DNA from: Streptomyces sp. F63
GTDB taxonomy: Bacteria > Actinomycetota > Actinomycetes > Streptomycetales > Streptomycetaceae
Length of the DNA stretch: 64,000 bases
Direction: 5' to 3'
Assembly (NCBI RefSeq): GCF_018070345.1
Contig: NZ_JAGPXX010000001.1
Location: 186,001 to 250,000 of the forward strand
Shown: positions 16,052 to 25,782 of the stretch, in pieces
Position numbering within the stretch: the first letter of the stretch is position 1
Layout of the letters: the number at the start of each line of letters is the position of its first letter
Made by a program: the position numbers and the translations under genes
The notes under the pieces: generated by a model
What the model saw: the letters and a program-made list of their open reading frames with translations, nothing else
Told to the model about the DNA's origin: nothing
The model's database searches: none

Positions 16052-17032
16052 TCAGATCTTCCCGACCCCCGCGCCCGCGGTCACGCTGGACTTGACGCTG
16101 TCCGCGTTCTCGGCCGAGTAGCCGTACGGGATCGGCGCCACGCTGCCGCCGCTCTGGCCCGAACCGGAGTTGACGAACTTGTTGTTCACGGCGCGCAGCG
16201 AGCCGGGGCCGGAGGACGCCTCACCGAGGTGGAAGGGGTCGTCGGTGTTCTCGAAGTAGTTGCCCTCGACGAGCACCCCGGCGTCCTCGGTGGACGCCAC
16301 GCCGTAGCTGCCGACGTTGTCGAAGTAGTTGTTCAGCACGTGCACCGGGTTGCCGAAGCGGACCCGCGGGTTGCGCTGGTTGGTGCCGTCGAACCAGTTG
16401 TGGTCGTAGGTGACCCGGAGCTTGCCGATGTCCTCGCCGCCGTTGTTGTCGGAGTGCCCGAGCAGCATGTTCTTGTCCTGGTTGTGGCAGCGGTTCCAGG
16501 AGACGGTGATCTGGTCCGAGGCCCGCTTGATGTCGACGCCGCCGTCCTTGGCGCCGGAGATGTCGTTGTGGTCGATCCACACCTTCGTCGAGTACTGGAC
16601 GTTGATCGCGTCGTCGTTCGAGCCGGTGAAGGTGAGGTTCTGGACGATCACGTTCGAGACCTTGCTGATGTTGAGCCCGCTGCCGGTGATCCGGCCGGAG
16701 GTGCCCACACCGACGACCGTCTTGTTCGAGGCCACCTTGGTCATGGAGCTCAGCGAGATGGTGCCGTTGACCCGTACGGTCAGCGGGCTGCTGCTCTGCA
16801 CGGCGTCGATGAAGGCGCTCGTGCTGGAGACGGTGACGGTGGAGCCGCCCGCGCCGCCCGTGGTGCCCGCGCCGAAGCCGACGGGGGACGCGGCGGCCGC
16901 GGGGGACGCCTTCTCGCCGGCCTGCCGCTCGGCGGCCCCGCCGCTGCCGGCGGTCAGCCCGCCGAGGGCGACGACGGTCGCCGTCACGGCGGCGGCACTG
17001 GCCAGCTTGCATCGCGCGCTCGTCCTGCGCAT
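16052..17032 (-). CDS. Secreted pectate lyase (PL1 family)
   Basis: A 326-residue extracellular enzyme. A signal peptide (basic MRRTSARCK, then LASAAAVTATVVALGGLTAG) precedes a right-handed beta-helix domain. PL1 hallmarks are present: WIDHNDIS, DGGVDIKRASDQITVSWNRC, the catalytic-arginine segment NQRNPRVRFG and the calcium-site asparagines and aspartates around them. It cleaves polygalacturonate by beta-elimination outside the cell. Length is normal for the family. A TetR gene starts divergently 394 bp away. The LacI-like fusion regulator lies just downstream on the same strand, which suggests, but does not prove, control by plant-polymer sugars. Confidence 0.92.
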   Translation of the reverse strand: MRRTSARCKLASAAAVTATVVALGGLTAGSGGAAERQAGEKASPAAAASPVGFGAGTTGGAGGSTVTVSSTSAFIDAVQSSSPLTVRVNGTISLSSMTKVASNKTVVGVGTSGRITGSGLNISKVSNVIVQNLTFTGSNDDAINVQYSTKVWIDHNDISGAKDGGVDIKRASDQITVSWNRCHNQDKNMLLGHSDNNGGEDIGKLRVTYDHNWFDGTNQRNPRVRFGNPVHVLNNYFDNVGSYGVASTEDAGVLVEGNYFENTDDPFHLGEASSGPGSLRAVNNKFVNSGSGQSGGSVAPIPYGYSAENADSVKSSVTAGAGVGKI

Positions 17033-17426
17033 GGGAATCTCCGTTCGATGTGGGGGTGTGAGGGGGAATCGAACCGTTCCTGCACCGGTGCCGCGCGGCC
17101 GGCATCTCCGACGATGCTAGGGCGGCTCCTGTGGACGATCAGGCGCCGCGTGTGGACTATTGCGCGCGGCCGTCGCCCGCCCCGGTTCCGCGCACCGGCC
17201 GCCGCGGACGCTGCCGATGATGACCGGGGCGGAGCGGGGCAGACGAAGGGACAGCGGACGGCGCGGCCGGCGGGGAGGACGCGGCGGTGAGGTGCCCCGG
17301 ACAGCACGGGCGTCCCGGGGGACGCACGGAACCCGCGCATGCCGTACAGCACCATCGGTCCCGTTTGCAGTGCAACCTTGCGCCGTGCTGCCCTTGGCCG
17401 GCGGACCCACGGAGAGGAGCAGGCGG
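17033..17426. other. Divergent promoter region, pectate lyase / TetR
   Basis: Nearly 400 bp between divergent starts. It contains the perfect dyad TTGCAGTGCAA at 17365-17375, 51 bp before the TetR start, and a less GC-rich stretch near 17110-17165. Nothing coding is convincing. Confidence 0.55.
17365..17375. promoter_or_regulatory. Candidate TetR operator
   Basis: TTGCAGTGCAA is a perfect 5-1-5 inverted repeat in the untranslated region of the TetR gene. It fits an autoregulatory site. Confidence 0.45.
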
Positions 17427-18014
17427 ATGACGGACCCGGAAGCGCTGCACAAGGGGGCCGGTCCCCGGCGGAAGGCCGAGATCCTCGGCGCCACCCTCGA
17501 CCTGCTCGCCGAGCGCGGATACGACGACCTCACGATCGAACAGGCCGCCGAGCACGCCGGGGTCAACAAGACCACCATCTACCGCTGGTGGGGTTCCAAG
17601 CCGGAGTTACTCCGCGACGCCCTGCTCGACTCCGGCGTCCTCAGCGTCACGGTCCCCGACACCGGAAGCCTGTACGGCGATCTGGCCGCGCTGACCGACG
17701 CGGTGCGGAGCCTGCTCCGCGAGGAGCGCACCCGCGCCCTCGTCGAGGCGGCGCTCGTGGGCGCCGTACGCCACCACGCGCTGCGCGAGCTGGTCGTCTC
17801 CCTGCTGGACGACGGCTTCCTGCGCCGGCAGCCGATCCTGGAGCGGGCCACGGCCCGGGGCGAACTGCCCGCGGGCTTCGACCCCGGACCCCTGGCGGAC
17901 GCCCTCGCCGGCGCGCTGTGGGTGCAGCTTCTGCTGCGACGGCGGCCGCCGGGCGAGGAATTCGGCCGGGCGCTGCTCACGCTGCTGCTGGACGGCTGCC
18001 GGGTCCACGGCTGA
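17427..18014 (+). CDS. TetR family transcriptional regulator
   Basis: A 195-residue repressor-type protein. Residues 14-60 form the TetR helix-turn-helix: ILGATLDLLAERGYDDLTIE, AAEHAGVNKTTIYRWWGSKPELL. The C-terminal helical domain resembles the TetR_C_11-like ligand domains (DTGSLYGDLAALTDAVRSLL). GGAGAGGAGC lies before the ATG. An 11-bp dyad upstream may be its own operator. The nearest candidate target is the divergent pectate lyase gene. The ligand is unknown. Confidence 0.88.
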   Translation: MTDPEALHKGAGPRRKAEILGATLDLLAERGYDDLTIEQAAEHAGVNKTTIYRWWGSKPELLRDALLDSGVLSVTVPDTGSLYGDLAALTDAVRSLLREERTRALVEAALVGAVRHHALRELVVSLLDDGFLRRQPILERATARGELPAGFDPGPLADALAGALWVQLLLRRRPPGEEFGRALLTLLLDGCRVHG

Positions 18015-18044
18015 ACCGCCGCCCCGGACACTCCCTGATACTCC

Positions 18045-18104
18045 CGGACACCCTCGGACGCCCTCCGGCAGCCCCGGACACCCTCGGACACCCTCCGGCA
18101 GCCC
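18045..18104 (+). repeat. 30-bp tandem repeat
   Basis: Two 30-bp units beginning CGGACACCCTCGGAC differ at one base and are followed by a partial third, between the TetR and polymerase genes. Confidence 0.85.
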
Positions 18105-18261
18105 CGGACGCCCCCGGGCAGCCCGCCCCGGGCCACCGCCGCCGCCCCCGGCCGTGCCGCCCGGCGCCTCCCGCGGACGCTCCGGCACGCTCCCGGCCCC
18201 GGCCCCAACCCCCGTGACACGGCGGAAGTTTGGCGCGGACGGCAGGGGCAAGGCGCTGAAG

Positions 18262-19173
18262 GTGAGCGATACGAGCGAGATCCGGGTCGGCCGGCGGACC
18301 CTCACCCTGCACCGTCCGGGCAAAGTCCTCTTCCCCGGCGACGGCATCACCAAGGCGGACCTCGTCGAGCACTACCGTTCGGTCTCCCGGCGCATGCTGC
18401 CGCACCTGCGCGAGCGTCCCCTGATGATGGTCCGCCATCCCGACGGCATCGGCGGCAGGCCGCTGGTCCAGAAGAACGTCCCGGGCCACTTCCCGGACTG
18501 GGTGCACCGGGCCGAGCTCCCCCGGGAGAGCGGCGGCACCGTCACCCATGTGCTCTGCGACGACGCCGCCACCCTCCTGTACCTCGCCGACCAGGCCTGC
18601 GTCACCCCGCACCGCTGGCTCTCCCGCGCCGACCGGCCGGACCACCCGGACCGGCTCGTCGTCGACCTCGACCCCTCGGAGGGTGTCGGCTTCGAGGACG
18701 TGCGCTGGGCGGCGCACCGGGTGTGCGAGTTCCTCGACGGGCTCGGGCTGCCCACCCTGCTGATGACGACCGGGTCGAGCGGCCTGCACATCGTCGTCCC
18801 CCTGGACCGGCAGGCGGACTTCGGCACCGTCCGGGCCTTCGCGAGCCGCGTGGCCGGGCTGCTGGCGGAGCGTCATCCCGGCCGGCTCACGACCGAGCAG
18901 CGCAAGGCCGAGCGCAAGGGCCGGGTCTATCTGGACGTCCAGCGCAACGGCTACGCGCAGACGGCAGTGGCCCCGTACGCGGTGCGCGCGCTTCCCGGGG
19001 CGCCGGTCGCCACGCCGATAGCCCGCCGGGAACTGGACGACCCCGGGCTCCACGCCCGGCGCTGGACGCTGGCCACCATCGGGGACCGGCTGGCCGGCGA
19101 CGATCCGTGGGCCGGGATGCCGCGCCGGGGACGCACACTGCGGGCGGCGGAGCGGCGGCTCGCCGGGCTGTGA
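18262..19173 (+). CDS. LigD-type DNA polymerase (primase-like) domain protein
   Basis: A 303-residue protein corresponding to the polymerase domain of bacterial NHEJ ligase LigD. It starts like the family (EIRVGRRTLTLHRPGKVLFP) and has the metal-binding aspartates in VVDLDPSEG, the TGSSGLHIVVPL histidine block and the LDVQRNGYAQTAVAPYAVR segment. It has no ligase or phosphoesterase domain, as in the split Streptomyces arrangement. Such enzymes add ribonucleotides at broken DNA ends together with Ku. The GTG at 18262 gives a family-like N-terminus; GTG at 18214 would add 16 residues and is possible. No ku or ligase gene lies in the window. Confidence 0.85.
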   Translation: MSDTSEIRVGRRTLTLHRPGKVLFPGDGITKADLVEHYRSVSRRMLPHLRERPLMMVRHPDGIGGRPLVQKNVPGHFPDWVHRAELPRESGGTVTHVLCDDAATLLYLADQACVTPHRWLSRADRPDHPDRLVVDLDPSEGVGFEDVRWAAHRVCEFLDGLGLPTLLMTTGSSGLHIVVPLDRQADFGTVRAFASRVAGLLAERHPGRLTTEQRKAERKGRVYLDVQRNGYAQTAVAPYAVRALPGAPVATPIARRELDDPGLHARRWTLATIGDRLAGDDPWAGMPRRGRTLRAAERRLAGL

Positions 19174-19574
19174 CCGGCGCGGCCGCGCCGGCCGCCCGCC
19201 GCGTGCCCCGCCGGCGGGCGACGTACGGTCTCGTGCCCCTGCCCGTACCGCACCGGCTCCGCTCCGCTCCGCGCCGCAAAGCACCGCGCCGCGCCGCGCC
19301 GGCGCAACCGCCCGGAGCCCGGATGCCCCACGCACCCCGGGTACGAGACGCGCCGGAGCCCGGACGCGAGGGCCGCCGCGCGGCCGGAAACGGCAGCGAG
19401 CGGCATCCGCGGACCCGTCTCCTGTCCACACCGATGCCGCTCAGCCGTCCTGCTCTCGGCCGTCCTGCTCAGCGTCTTGCCCAGCACCCGCTCGACCGCC
19501 CCCGCCCGGCGCCCCGGCCGCCTCCACCGCGTCGGCCGGACGTCACCGCAGGGGTCACCCTCCGCGGGAGCGGA
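19174..19574. other. Intergenic region with terminal palindrome
   Basis: About 400 bp between convergent genes. CCGGCGCGGCCGCGCCGG (19174-19191) is a perfect 18-bp palindrome right after the polymerase stop and probably helps end transcription. GCCGTCCTGCTC is repeated twice near 19443-19470. No gene is apparent. Confidence 0.5.
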
Positions 19575-21668
19575 TCAGACGCCGATCGCGCCACCGTCCG
19601 CGCGCCAGACGCAGACCACCGAGGGGCGGACGATCTTCCCCGGTCCGTCGGGCCACGCCGAGGCGGGGTTCTCGACCGTCGCCCCGTCCACCTCGCCCGG
19701 GTGCTGCACACAGACCAGCACCCGCTTCTCCTGCACGACCGGCCCGCAGGTCTCGGCCCCGGTGGGCACCGTCAGGAACTGCCGCACCTGGCCCTCGTTC
19801 CGGCCCCGGTCGGCGACGCCGAAGAGACCGTCGTGGCTGCCGAGCTGGTTGCCGTCCGTGGAGAGCCACAGGTTGCCGTGCGGGTCGAAGGTGATGTTGT
19901 CCGGGCAGGAGATCGGGCTGACCTGGTCCTTGGGGAAGCCCGCGTAGTAGGTGGCCGGGTCCTCCGGATCGCCGCAGACCAGGAACAGCCGCCAGGCGAA
20001 GCGTTCCGCCGTCGGGTCGTTGCGGCGCTCGGTCAGCTCCAGCACCTGGCCGTGCTTGTTCGCGTTGCGCGGGTTGGCCTCGTCGGCGGGCGCCTTGCCG
20101 TCCAGACCGCGCTCCTTGTTGTTCGTCAGCGCGACGTAGACACGGCCGGTGCGCGGGCTGGCCTCGACGTCCTCGGGGCGGTCCATCTTGGTGGCGCCCA
20201 CCTTGTCGGCCGCGAGGCGCGTGAAGACGTACACCTCCTCGGCGGTCATGCCCGGCACGTACGAGGTGTCGCCCTCGGCCAGCTTGATCCACTCGCCGGA
20301 GCCGTCGAACTCCCCGTCGCGGAGCGGCTTGCCGCTGCCGTCGATCTCGCTCGCGGGGCTGTCGCCGGTGAGCTTGGCGACGTAGAGCGCGCCCTCGTCG
20401 AGCAGGGTGAGGTTGTGCTCCCGGGCGGCCCGGCCGTGGCCGCGCATCATGCGCTTGTTCGAGACGAACTTGTAGAAGTAGTCGAACCGCTCGTCGTCGC
20501 CCATGTAGACGACGGGGCGGCCGTCCCGGGTCAGCCGGGGCTGGGCGGCCTCGTGCTTGAAGCGGCCGAGGGCGGTCCGCTTGCGGGGCACCGAGTCCGG
20601 GTCGTACGGGTCGAGCTCGACGACCCAGCCGAAGCGGTTGGCCTCGTTGGGCTCCCGGCCCAGGTCGAAGCGCCGGTCGAACCGTTCCCACTTGCGCTCG
20701 CTGACCGCGTCGGTGATGCCGTAGCGCTTCAGGCGCGCGGCGGTCTCCGGGTCCGTGACGGCCTCGGCGTTGCCGAAGTACTGGTTGAAGTTCTCCTCGC
20801 CGGAGAGGACGGTGCCCCACGGGGTGGTGCCGCCCGCGCAGTTGTTCAGCGTGCCCAGCACCGTGGTGCCCTCCGGGTCCGCCGAGGTGCGCAGCAGAGG
20901 GCTGCCGGCGGCCGGGCCGGTGACGCGGAACGGCGTCGTGGCGGTGATCCGGCGGTTGAGCCAGTGGCGGGTGACCGGGGCGAGCGCGCCGCTGCGCCGC
21001 TCCTCCTCCACCACGACGACCGACAGACCGTGCGCGGCCCAGGCGATCTCGACCTGCTCGCGGGTCGGGTTCTCCGGGTCGTAGCCGGCGAACATCAGTT
21101 CTTCGTTGGTGTACTCGTGATTGGCCACCATGACCTGGCGGCACCGCTCGCCGGGAAGGTCCAGCAGGGTCAGGAAGTCGTTGTTGTAACCGAACTGACC
21201 GGCCTGGGCCCGGGCGGTCTGCCGGTCCGGGTCAAAGGCCGGGGCCCCGCGCAGGATCGGTTCTCCCCAGCGGATGACGACCCGCTGCCGGTAGCCCGGG
21301 GGGACGGTCACGGCGTCGGCGGTGTTCGGCGGGACCGGCGTGAACCGGAGCCCGCGCGCGGCCCGCCGGCCGTGGTGGGGGTGGCCGGATCCCCGCGCCG
21401 CGGCGGCGGAGGAGGCCTCCGGGGACGCGGCCTCGGCGCCGGGCGCCTGCCCGAGCGCCGAGGCTCCGACCGCCGACGCGACGGTGACGACGGCGCCGGC
21501 CCGCAGCATGGAGCGGCGCGAGAGCGCACCGGCGATGACATCGCCCGCGTAGGCGTTGTCACTGGTGTTGGGCACCTCGTGGAAGCAGGCGTTCCCGCAC
21601 CGGTAGCGGCAGGTCATCGCAGACCTTCCGCCCGGATGTGAGCTGATCAGAGGCAGCAGTCTCCGCAC
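19575..21668 (-). CDS. phoX: PhoX-type alkaline phosphatase
   Basis: A 697-residue Tat-exported phosphatase of the PhoX (DUF839) family, a calcium/iron enzyme that releases phosphate from organic esters outside the cell. The start is the GTG with GGAGGAG six bases ahead, giving the start RRLLPLISSHPGGRS. A cysteine cluster CRYRCGNACFH (20-30) precedes the twin-arginine signal LSRRSMLRAGAVVTVASAVG (49-68). Later blocks include VMVANHEYTNEE, LNNCAGGTTPWGTVLSGEEN, the GWVVELDPYDP stretch and DNITFDPHGNLWLSTDG. A three-unit PHO box lies 105 bp upstream, so expression should rise under phosphate starvation through PhoP. Confidence 0.92.
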   Translation of the reverse strand: MRRLLPLISSHPGGRSAMTCRYRCGNACFHEVPNTSDNAYAGDVIAGALSRRSMLRAGAVVTVASAVGASALGQAPGAEAASPEASSAAAARGSGHPHHGRRAARGLRFTPVPPNTADAVTVPPGYRQRVVIRWGEPILRGAPAFDPDRQTARAQAGQFGYNNDFLTLLDLPGERCRQVMVANHEYTNEELMFAGYDPENPTREQVEIAWAAHGLSVVVVEEERRSGALAPVTRHWLNRRITATTPFRVTGPAAGSPLLRTSADPEGTTVLGTLNNCAGGTTPWGTVLSGEENFNQYFGNAEAVTDPETAARLKRYGITDAVSERKWERFDRRFDLGREPNEANRFGWVVELDPYDPDSVPRKRTALGRFKHEAAQPRLTRDGRPVVYMGDDERFDYFYKFVSNKRMMRGHGRAAREHNLTLLDEGALYVAKLTGDSPASEIDGSGKPLRDGEFDGSGEWIKLAEGDTSYVPGMTAEEVYVFTRLAADKVGATKMDRPEDVEASPRTGRVYVALTNNKERGLDGKAPADEANPRNANKHGQVLELTERRNDPTAERFAWRLFLVCGDPEDPATYYAGFPKDQVSPISCPDNITFDPHGNLWLSTDGNQLGSHDGLFGVADRGRNEGQVRQFLTVPTGAETCGPVVQEKRVLVCVQHPGEVDGATVENPASAWPDGPGKIVRPSVVCVWRADGGAIGV

Positions 21669-22236
21669 GTGATTCTCCTCCGTAGGGTTCCTCCGGCCCC
21701 GGCTCCCGACCGGGTACACGGACAGTCTCCGCGCGTTGACGCTAAGGGGGCAGACCCGCGCGCCGGAAACCCCCGGATGAACCCGGGGTGAAGCCGGGGA
21801 AACCGGCGCACGGCATGTACTGGGGCCTCCGCAAGCCCCGCATCGGCCGGAGCGGGGCGGAATCCGGACAACGATCCGCACGGGACCGGCTATCCATGGC
21901 GACAAGATCTCGCCACACGCGGCGACTTCTGGGACGCTGTCGCAGAGCCGCACGCCCGGCCGGGCCGGCTCGGCCGAGACGACGCGCGCGGTGCCGTGCG
22001 GCGGAGGCGCGAGGAGCACCGTGATCGACGAACCCCGGACCCCGGTCGAACGGGCCGTTCCCCACGGCCCGCCGGCGACCGGGCCGCGGCCGGCGGTCCC
22101 GTCGCTCCGCCCGCCGCGGAGGGGGCCCGCGCCCGGCCAGACCCCTGCTGGCTAGCCTTACATGTCCGTCCTGGTCAGGGACGAATCCCGCACCTCGGAC
22201 ATTCATCGCACCCGATACTTGTAAAGGGCTTCTCCC
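21669..22236. other. Divergent intergenic region, phoX / VWA gene
   Basis: About 570 bp. It holds the PHO box near phoX and, near 22153-22220, a less GC-rich stretch (TAGCCTTACATG, GATACTTGTAAAGGG) that probably carries the promoter and ribosome-binding site of the VWA gene. Between them no repeat or gene stands out. Confidence 0.5.
21773..21805 (-). promoter_or_regulatory. PHO box (PhoP-binding direct repeats)
   Basis: On the gene strand three 11-nt units follow one another: CGGTTTCCCCG, GCTTCACCCCG and GGTTCATCCGG. They match the Streptomyces PHO-box pattern of 11-nt direct repeats around GTTCACC. Confidence 0.6.
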
Positions 22237-23916
22237 ATGGGCATTCGGAGTCTGCTGCGGAATGTGTTCAGCCGGTCCCGGACGGGGCGGGAGGAACAGG
22301 CACCCCCGGCGGCCGGTACGGCCGGCCCGACAGACGCCGCGAGCACGAGCGACCGGACCGGCGGCACCGGCGACAGCGGCGGCACCGCCGTACCGGAGCA
22401 GCCCCGGGGAACGGAGGAGCCGGCGGGCGCCGCGGGCTCCGTCCCCGCCCAGGCGCGCCGCACCGCCGGATCCGGCGGCACCGGCTCGTCCGGCGGGCCG
22501 GGGAAGGATCCGGAGCCGGAGAAGGAGCCGGAGCCGGAACCGGAACCGGAGAAGAAGACCGGTGGTATCAGCGCCGAACTGATGTCGGCCTTCGACCAGC
22601 CCCGGGCTCCCGAACAGCGGACGGCCGCGTCCGGGGACGCGAAGCAGGCGGCGCCCGGCAAGGGCGCCGGCGACAGGGCCGACGAGCCCGCCGGCACCAC
22701 TGACCCCACGGACACGGCCGACACGGCCGCGACAGGCGGGACGGACCCCGCAGCCGAGGCCCACCGGGCCGCCGAGGACGCCGTGGCGGAGGCCGGGGCC
22801 CTGTCCACCGGCGCCGTTCCCGAGCCCGTCACCGGCCCCGTCGGCAAGACCGCCGATGCCGCGGACGCCTCGGGCGGCGGCGGCAAGGAAACCGGCGAAG
22901 GCGGCCGGGACCTCGCGGCGGAGGGCTCCGCCGAGGCGCGGGCGGAGGTCGACGCGGTGACGGCCACCGTCGCCGAGCTCTCGGGCGACGCCCCGCCCGC
23001 ATCCGTGACGGACGCCAAGGCAGAGGCGGGGGAAGCCACCGACGGCAAGCCGGCGCAGGGCACCGAGACCGGGGCCGGCGCCGCCGCCGACGAGGCCAGG
23101 AAGGAGGCCGCGTCACTCGCGGGCGACAACGACCCCACCGCGCCGGAGCCGGCCGCACCGGAGAAGACCACCGCCGCGGGGGAATCCGGCACCGCGGCCG
23201 GGGCGATCTCACTGGAGAAGGTCCGCAAGACCGCCCCCGGCCTGGTCAACCTCTACAAGGCCGCGTCGGCGACCCTCGACAAGGAGGGCCTGGCCGGGCA
23301 GCGTGCCGCCGTCTACCTCGTCCTGGACCGCTCCGGCTCCATGCGCGGCTACTACAAGGACGGCACCGTCCAGCACCTCGCCGAACAGGCCCTCGGCCTC
23401 TCCGCGAACCTGGACGACGACGGCACCGTGCCGGTGGTGTTCTTCTCCACCGACATCGACGGCACCGCCGACATCGCCCTGGACGACTACAAGGGCCGGA
23501 TCGAGGCGCTCCACGCGGACCTCGGCCACATGGGCCGGACGAACTACCACCGCGCCATCGAGACCGTCGTCGAGCACTACAGGAAGTCCGGCTCCACCGC
23601 CCCGGCCTTCGTCATCTTCCAGACGGACGGCGCCCCCACGAGCAAGGCGGCCGCCGAGAAGGCGCTGTGCGAGGCCGCGGACCTGCCCCTCTTCTGGCAG
23701 TTCATCGGCTTCGGCGAGAAGGACGCCAAGGGCTTCGACTTCCTCCGGAAGCTGGACGCCCTCTCCGTGCCGGAGCGGCGGAAGGCCGACAACGCCGGCT
23801 TCTTCCACGCCGGTCCGGAACCGAAGAAGCTCACCAACCGCAAGCTCTACGAGCAGCTGCTGTCCGAGTTCCCGAAGTGGCTCGCGGAGGCCCGGGAGAA
23901 GGGCATCCTCGGCTGA
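22237..23916 (+). CDS. VWA-domain protein, TerF-like C-terminus
   Basis: A 559-residue protein. Residues 10-325 are low-complexity, acidic Ala/Gly/Thr/Glu sequence with no fold visible, including a Glu-Pro repeat near 90-105. The C-terminal 230 residues form a von Willebrand A domain: the metal-ion motif DRSGSM starts at Asp364, with a Thr in [10 protein letters not shown] and an Asp in FQTDGAPTS completing the site. The ending, [20 protein letters not shown], is typical of the tellurite-resistance-associated TerF/TerY-like group. No signal peptide is seen, so it probably acts inside the cell, perhaps in a Ter-type stress complex. No other ter gene is in the window. Confidence 0.82.
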   Translation: MGIRSLLRNVFSRSRTGREEQAPPAAGTAGPTDAASTSDRTGGTGDSGGTAVPEQPRGTEEPAGAAGSVPAQARRTAGSGGTGSSGGPGKDPEPEKEPEPEPEPEKKTGGISAELMSAFDQPRAPEQRTAASGDAKQAAPGKGAGDRADEPAGTTDPTDTADTAATGGTDPAAEAHRAAEDAVAEAGALSTGAVPEPVTGPVGKTADAADASGGGGKETGEGGRDLAAEGSAEARAEVDAVTATVAELSGDAPPASVTDAKAEAGEATDGKPAQGTETGAGAAADEARKEAASLAGDNDPTAPEPAAPEKTTAAGESGTAAGAISLEKVRKTAPGLVNLYKAASATLDKEGLAGQRAAVYLVLDRSGSMRGYYKDGTVQHLAEQALGLSANLDDDGTVPVVFFSTDIDGTADIALDDYKGRIEALHADLGHMGRTNYHRAIETVVEHYRKSGSTAPAFVIFQTDGAPTSKAAAEKALCEAADLPLFWQFIGFGEKDAKGFDFLRKLDALSVPERRKADNAGFFHAGPEPKKLTNRKLYEQLLSEFPKWLAEAREKGILG

Positions 23917-23993
23917 CGGGAATCCCGCGGCCCGTACGGGGAAACGCCGGTGAGGCGGAACCCGGACGCGACAGCGCGGCGCGGCACACCGGG

Positions 23994-24035
23994 CGCGGCA
24001 GGACACACACCAGGCGCGGCAGGACACACACCGGG
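23994..24035 (+). repeat. 21-bp tandem repeat
   Basis: Two copies of CGCGGCAGGACACACACCRGG, with a third partial start, lie between the convergent VWA and flotillin genes. Confidence 0.85.
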
Positions 24036-24181
24036 CGCGGCGCCGGTTCCGTCACCGCCCCCTGCCGTCACCGCCCCCCCGCGTCGTCCGCCGCCGGCGC
24101 CGCGCCCGGGGCTTCCCGTGGCTCCCTCAGAGCCTTGAGATCCCCGGGCGCGGCTGTTCGCGCGGCGGCGGAGCCGCCGGA

Positions 24182-25675
24182 TCAGCCGGTGACCTCGATC
24201 CGCTCGGCCCCCGGCCTGCCGCCGCCGGATCCGGCCGGGCCGGCTTCCGCCGTGCCGTCCGTGCCGGTGTTCGCACCGCCCGCACCACCGGCACCGCCCG
24301 CACCGCCGGCACCACCGGCCAGCCGGGAGAGCATCGACGCCAGATCGATCCCGGTGGTGGAGCCCAGCAGCTCCATCCCCTGCGCCACGTTGTCCGCCAC
24401 CGTGCGCGGCAGCTTCCCGGCCCCGTCGGTGGAGATCACGGTCAGCTTGTCGATGGCCGCCATCGGCTCCGCCGCCTTCGCGACGACCTGCGGCAGCACC
24501 TCGACGAGCATCTGCAGCACGGCCGCGTCGCCGTACCGCTCGAAGGCGTCCGCCTTCTTGTGCATCGCCTCGGCCTCGGCGGTGCCGTGCGCGGCGACCG
24601 CCGCGGCCTCCGCCTCGCCCTCCAGCCGTACCGCCTCGGCCAGCGCCGCGCGCCGCTGCTTCTCGCCCTCACCGGTGAGCCGTGACTCCTCGGCCTGCGC
24701 CTCGGCCTGCTTCACGCGCGCCACCCGGTGCGCTTCCGCCTCCTGTTCGGCCCGGTACCGCTCGGCGTCGGCCGGCTTGCGGATCTCCGTGTCGAGCTGG
24801 CGGTCCTTGAGCGCGGCCTGCCGCATGGCGACCTTCTCCTGCTCGGACAGCACCTCCTGCTGCCGCGCGGCCTCGGCCAGCGGTCCCGCGGCCGCGGCGC
24901 GGGCGGCCGCCGCGTCCGTCTCCGCCTTGATCTCGGCCTGGCGGAGCGCCAGCACCCGCTGTGCGACGGCGATCTCCTCCTCGGCCCGCAGCCGCGCCTG
25001 CTCGGCGATGCGGCGGGCGTCGGCCTCGGCGGTGTCGGCCTCCTGCCGGGCGCGGGCGGCCTCGGGCCGGCCGAGGTCCTGCAGATAGCTGCCCTCGGCG
25101 GAGATGTCCTGGATCTGGAAGGTGTCGAGGACGAGTCCCTGGCCGGAGAGGCTGGCCTCGGCCTCCTCCGCGACCTGCCCGGCGAACGCCGCCCGGTCCC
25201 GGATGACGTCCTCCACGGACATCCGGCCGACGATCGAGCGCAGCGCGCCGGACAGCACCTCCTGGGTGAAGCCGACCACCCCGTCCTGCTGCATCAGGAA
25301 CCGCTGGGCGGCGGCGCGGATCGCGTCCTCGTCCCCGCCGACCTTGACGATGGCGACCCCGTCCAGGTCGACCTTGACGCCCCGCAGCGTCACCGCGCCG
25401 CGCACGGCCACCGGGATGTGCCGGCTGGACAGGTCCATCACATGGCGCTGCTGGACGAACGGCACCACGAAGACGCCGCCGCCGACCACGACCTTCTGGC
25501 CGCTGGTGTCGTAACTGACACGGCTGGTCACCGCGTCGACGGACTTCTTGCCCCGGCGTCCGGTGATGATGAAGGCCTCGTTCGGCCCGGCCACCTTGTA
25601 GCGGGAGACGACGAGCACGGCCAGGAGAACGAGGAGTACGACGACTCCGACGACGGCGACGAGCACTGGGCTCAT
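24182..25675 (-). CDS. Flotillin-like SPFH membrane protein
   Basis: A 497-residue flotillin. One N-terminal membrane helix (VLVAVVGVVVLLVLLAVLVV) anchors it. The SPFH domain follows (about 25-200), with GPNEAFIITG, GGGVFVVPFVQQ and VLDTFQIQDIS. A long Glu/Ala-rich coiled coil (about 200-395) contains the EAEA-type repeats typical of flotillins, and the tail ends in a Gly/Ala repeat (GGAGGAGGAGGAGG) and acidic residues. Flotillins organise membrane microdomains. The NfeD-like gene upstream on the same strand is the usual flotillin partner, though a 280-bp gap with a strong hairpin separates them. ATG follows a weak AGGA. Confidence 0.9.
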   Translation of the reverse strand: MSPVLVAVVGVVVLLVLLAVLVVSRYKVAGPNEAFIITGRRGKKSVDAVTSRVSYDTSGQKVVVGGGVFVVPFVQQRHVMDLSSRHIPVAVRGAVTLRGVKVDLDGVAIVKVGGDEDAIRAAAQRFLMQQDGVVGFTQEVLSGALRSIVGRMSVEDVIRDRAAFAGQVAEEAEASLSGQGLVLDTFQIQDISAEGSYLQDLGRPEAARARQEADTAEADARRIAEQARLRAEEEIAVAQRVLALRQAEIKAETDAAAARAAAAGPLAEAARQQEVLSEQEKVAMRQAALKDRQLDTEIRKPADAERYRAEQEAEAHRVARVKQAEAQAEESRLTGEGEKQRRAALAEAVRLEGEAEAAAVAAHGTAEAEAMHKKADAFERYGDAAVLQMLVEVLPQVVAKAAEPMAAIDKLTVISTDGAGKLPRTVADNVAQGMELLGSTTGIDLASMLSRLAGGAGGAGGAGGAGGANTGTDGTAEAGPAGSGGGRPGAERIEVTG

Positions 25676-25727
25676 GGGGTCCTGCCTCTCTGCGGACAAA
25701 CCGGATGATTCACAACGACGGGAGCTC

Positions 25728-25782
25728 CCGGGGGCCGGGTTCGTCCGTCCCCCCGTGGACGGACGAACCCGGCGGCCCCCGG
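25728..25782 (-). terminator. Long hairpin between NfeD-like and flotillin genes
   Basis: GGGTTCGTCCGTCC (25737-25750) pairs perfectly with GGACGGACGAACCC (25757-25770), and outer CCGGGGGCC and GGCCCCCGG arms extend it past a 3-nt bulge. It lies in the flotillin leader, 53 bp before its start, so it may terminate, attenuate or stabilise the transcript. Confidence 0.55.
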
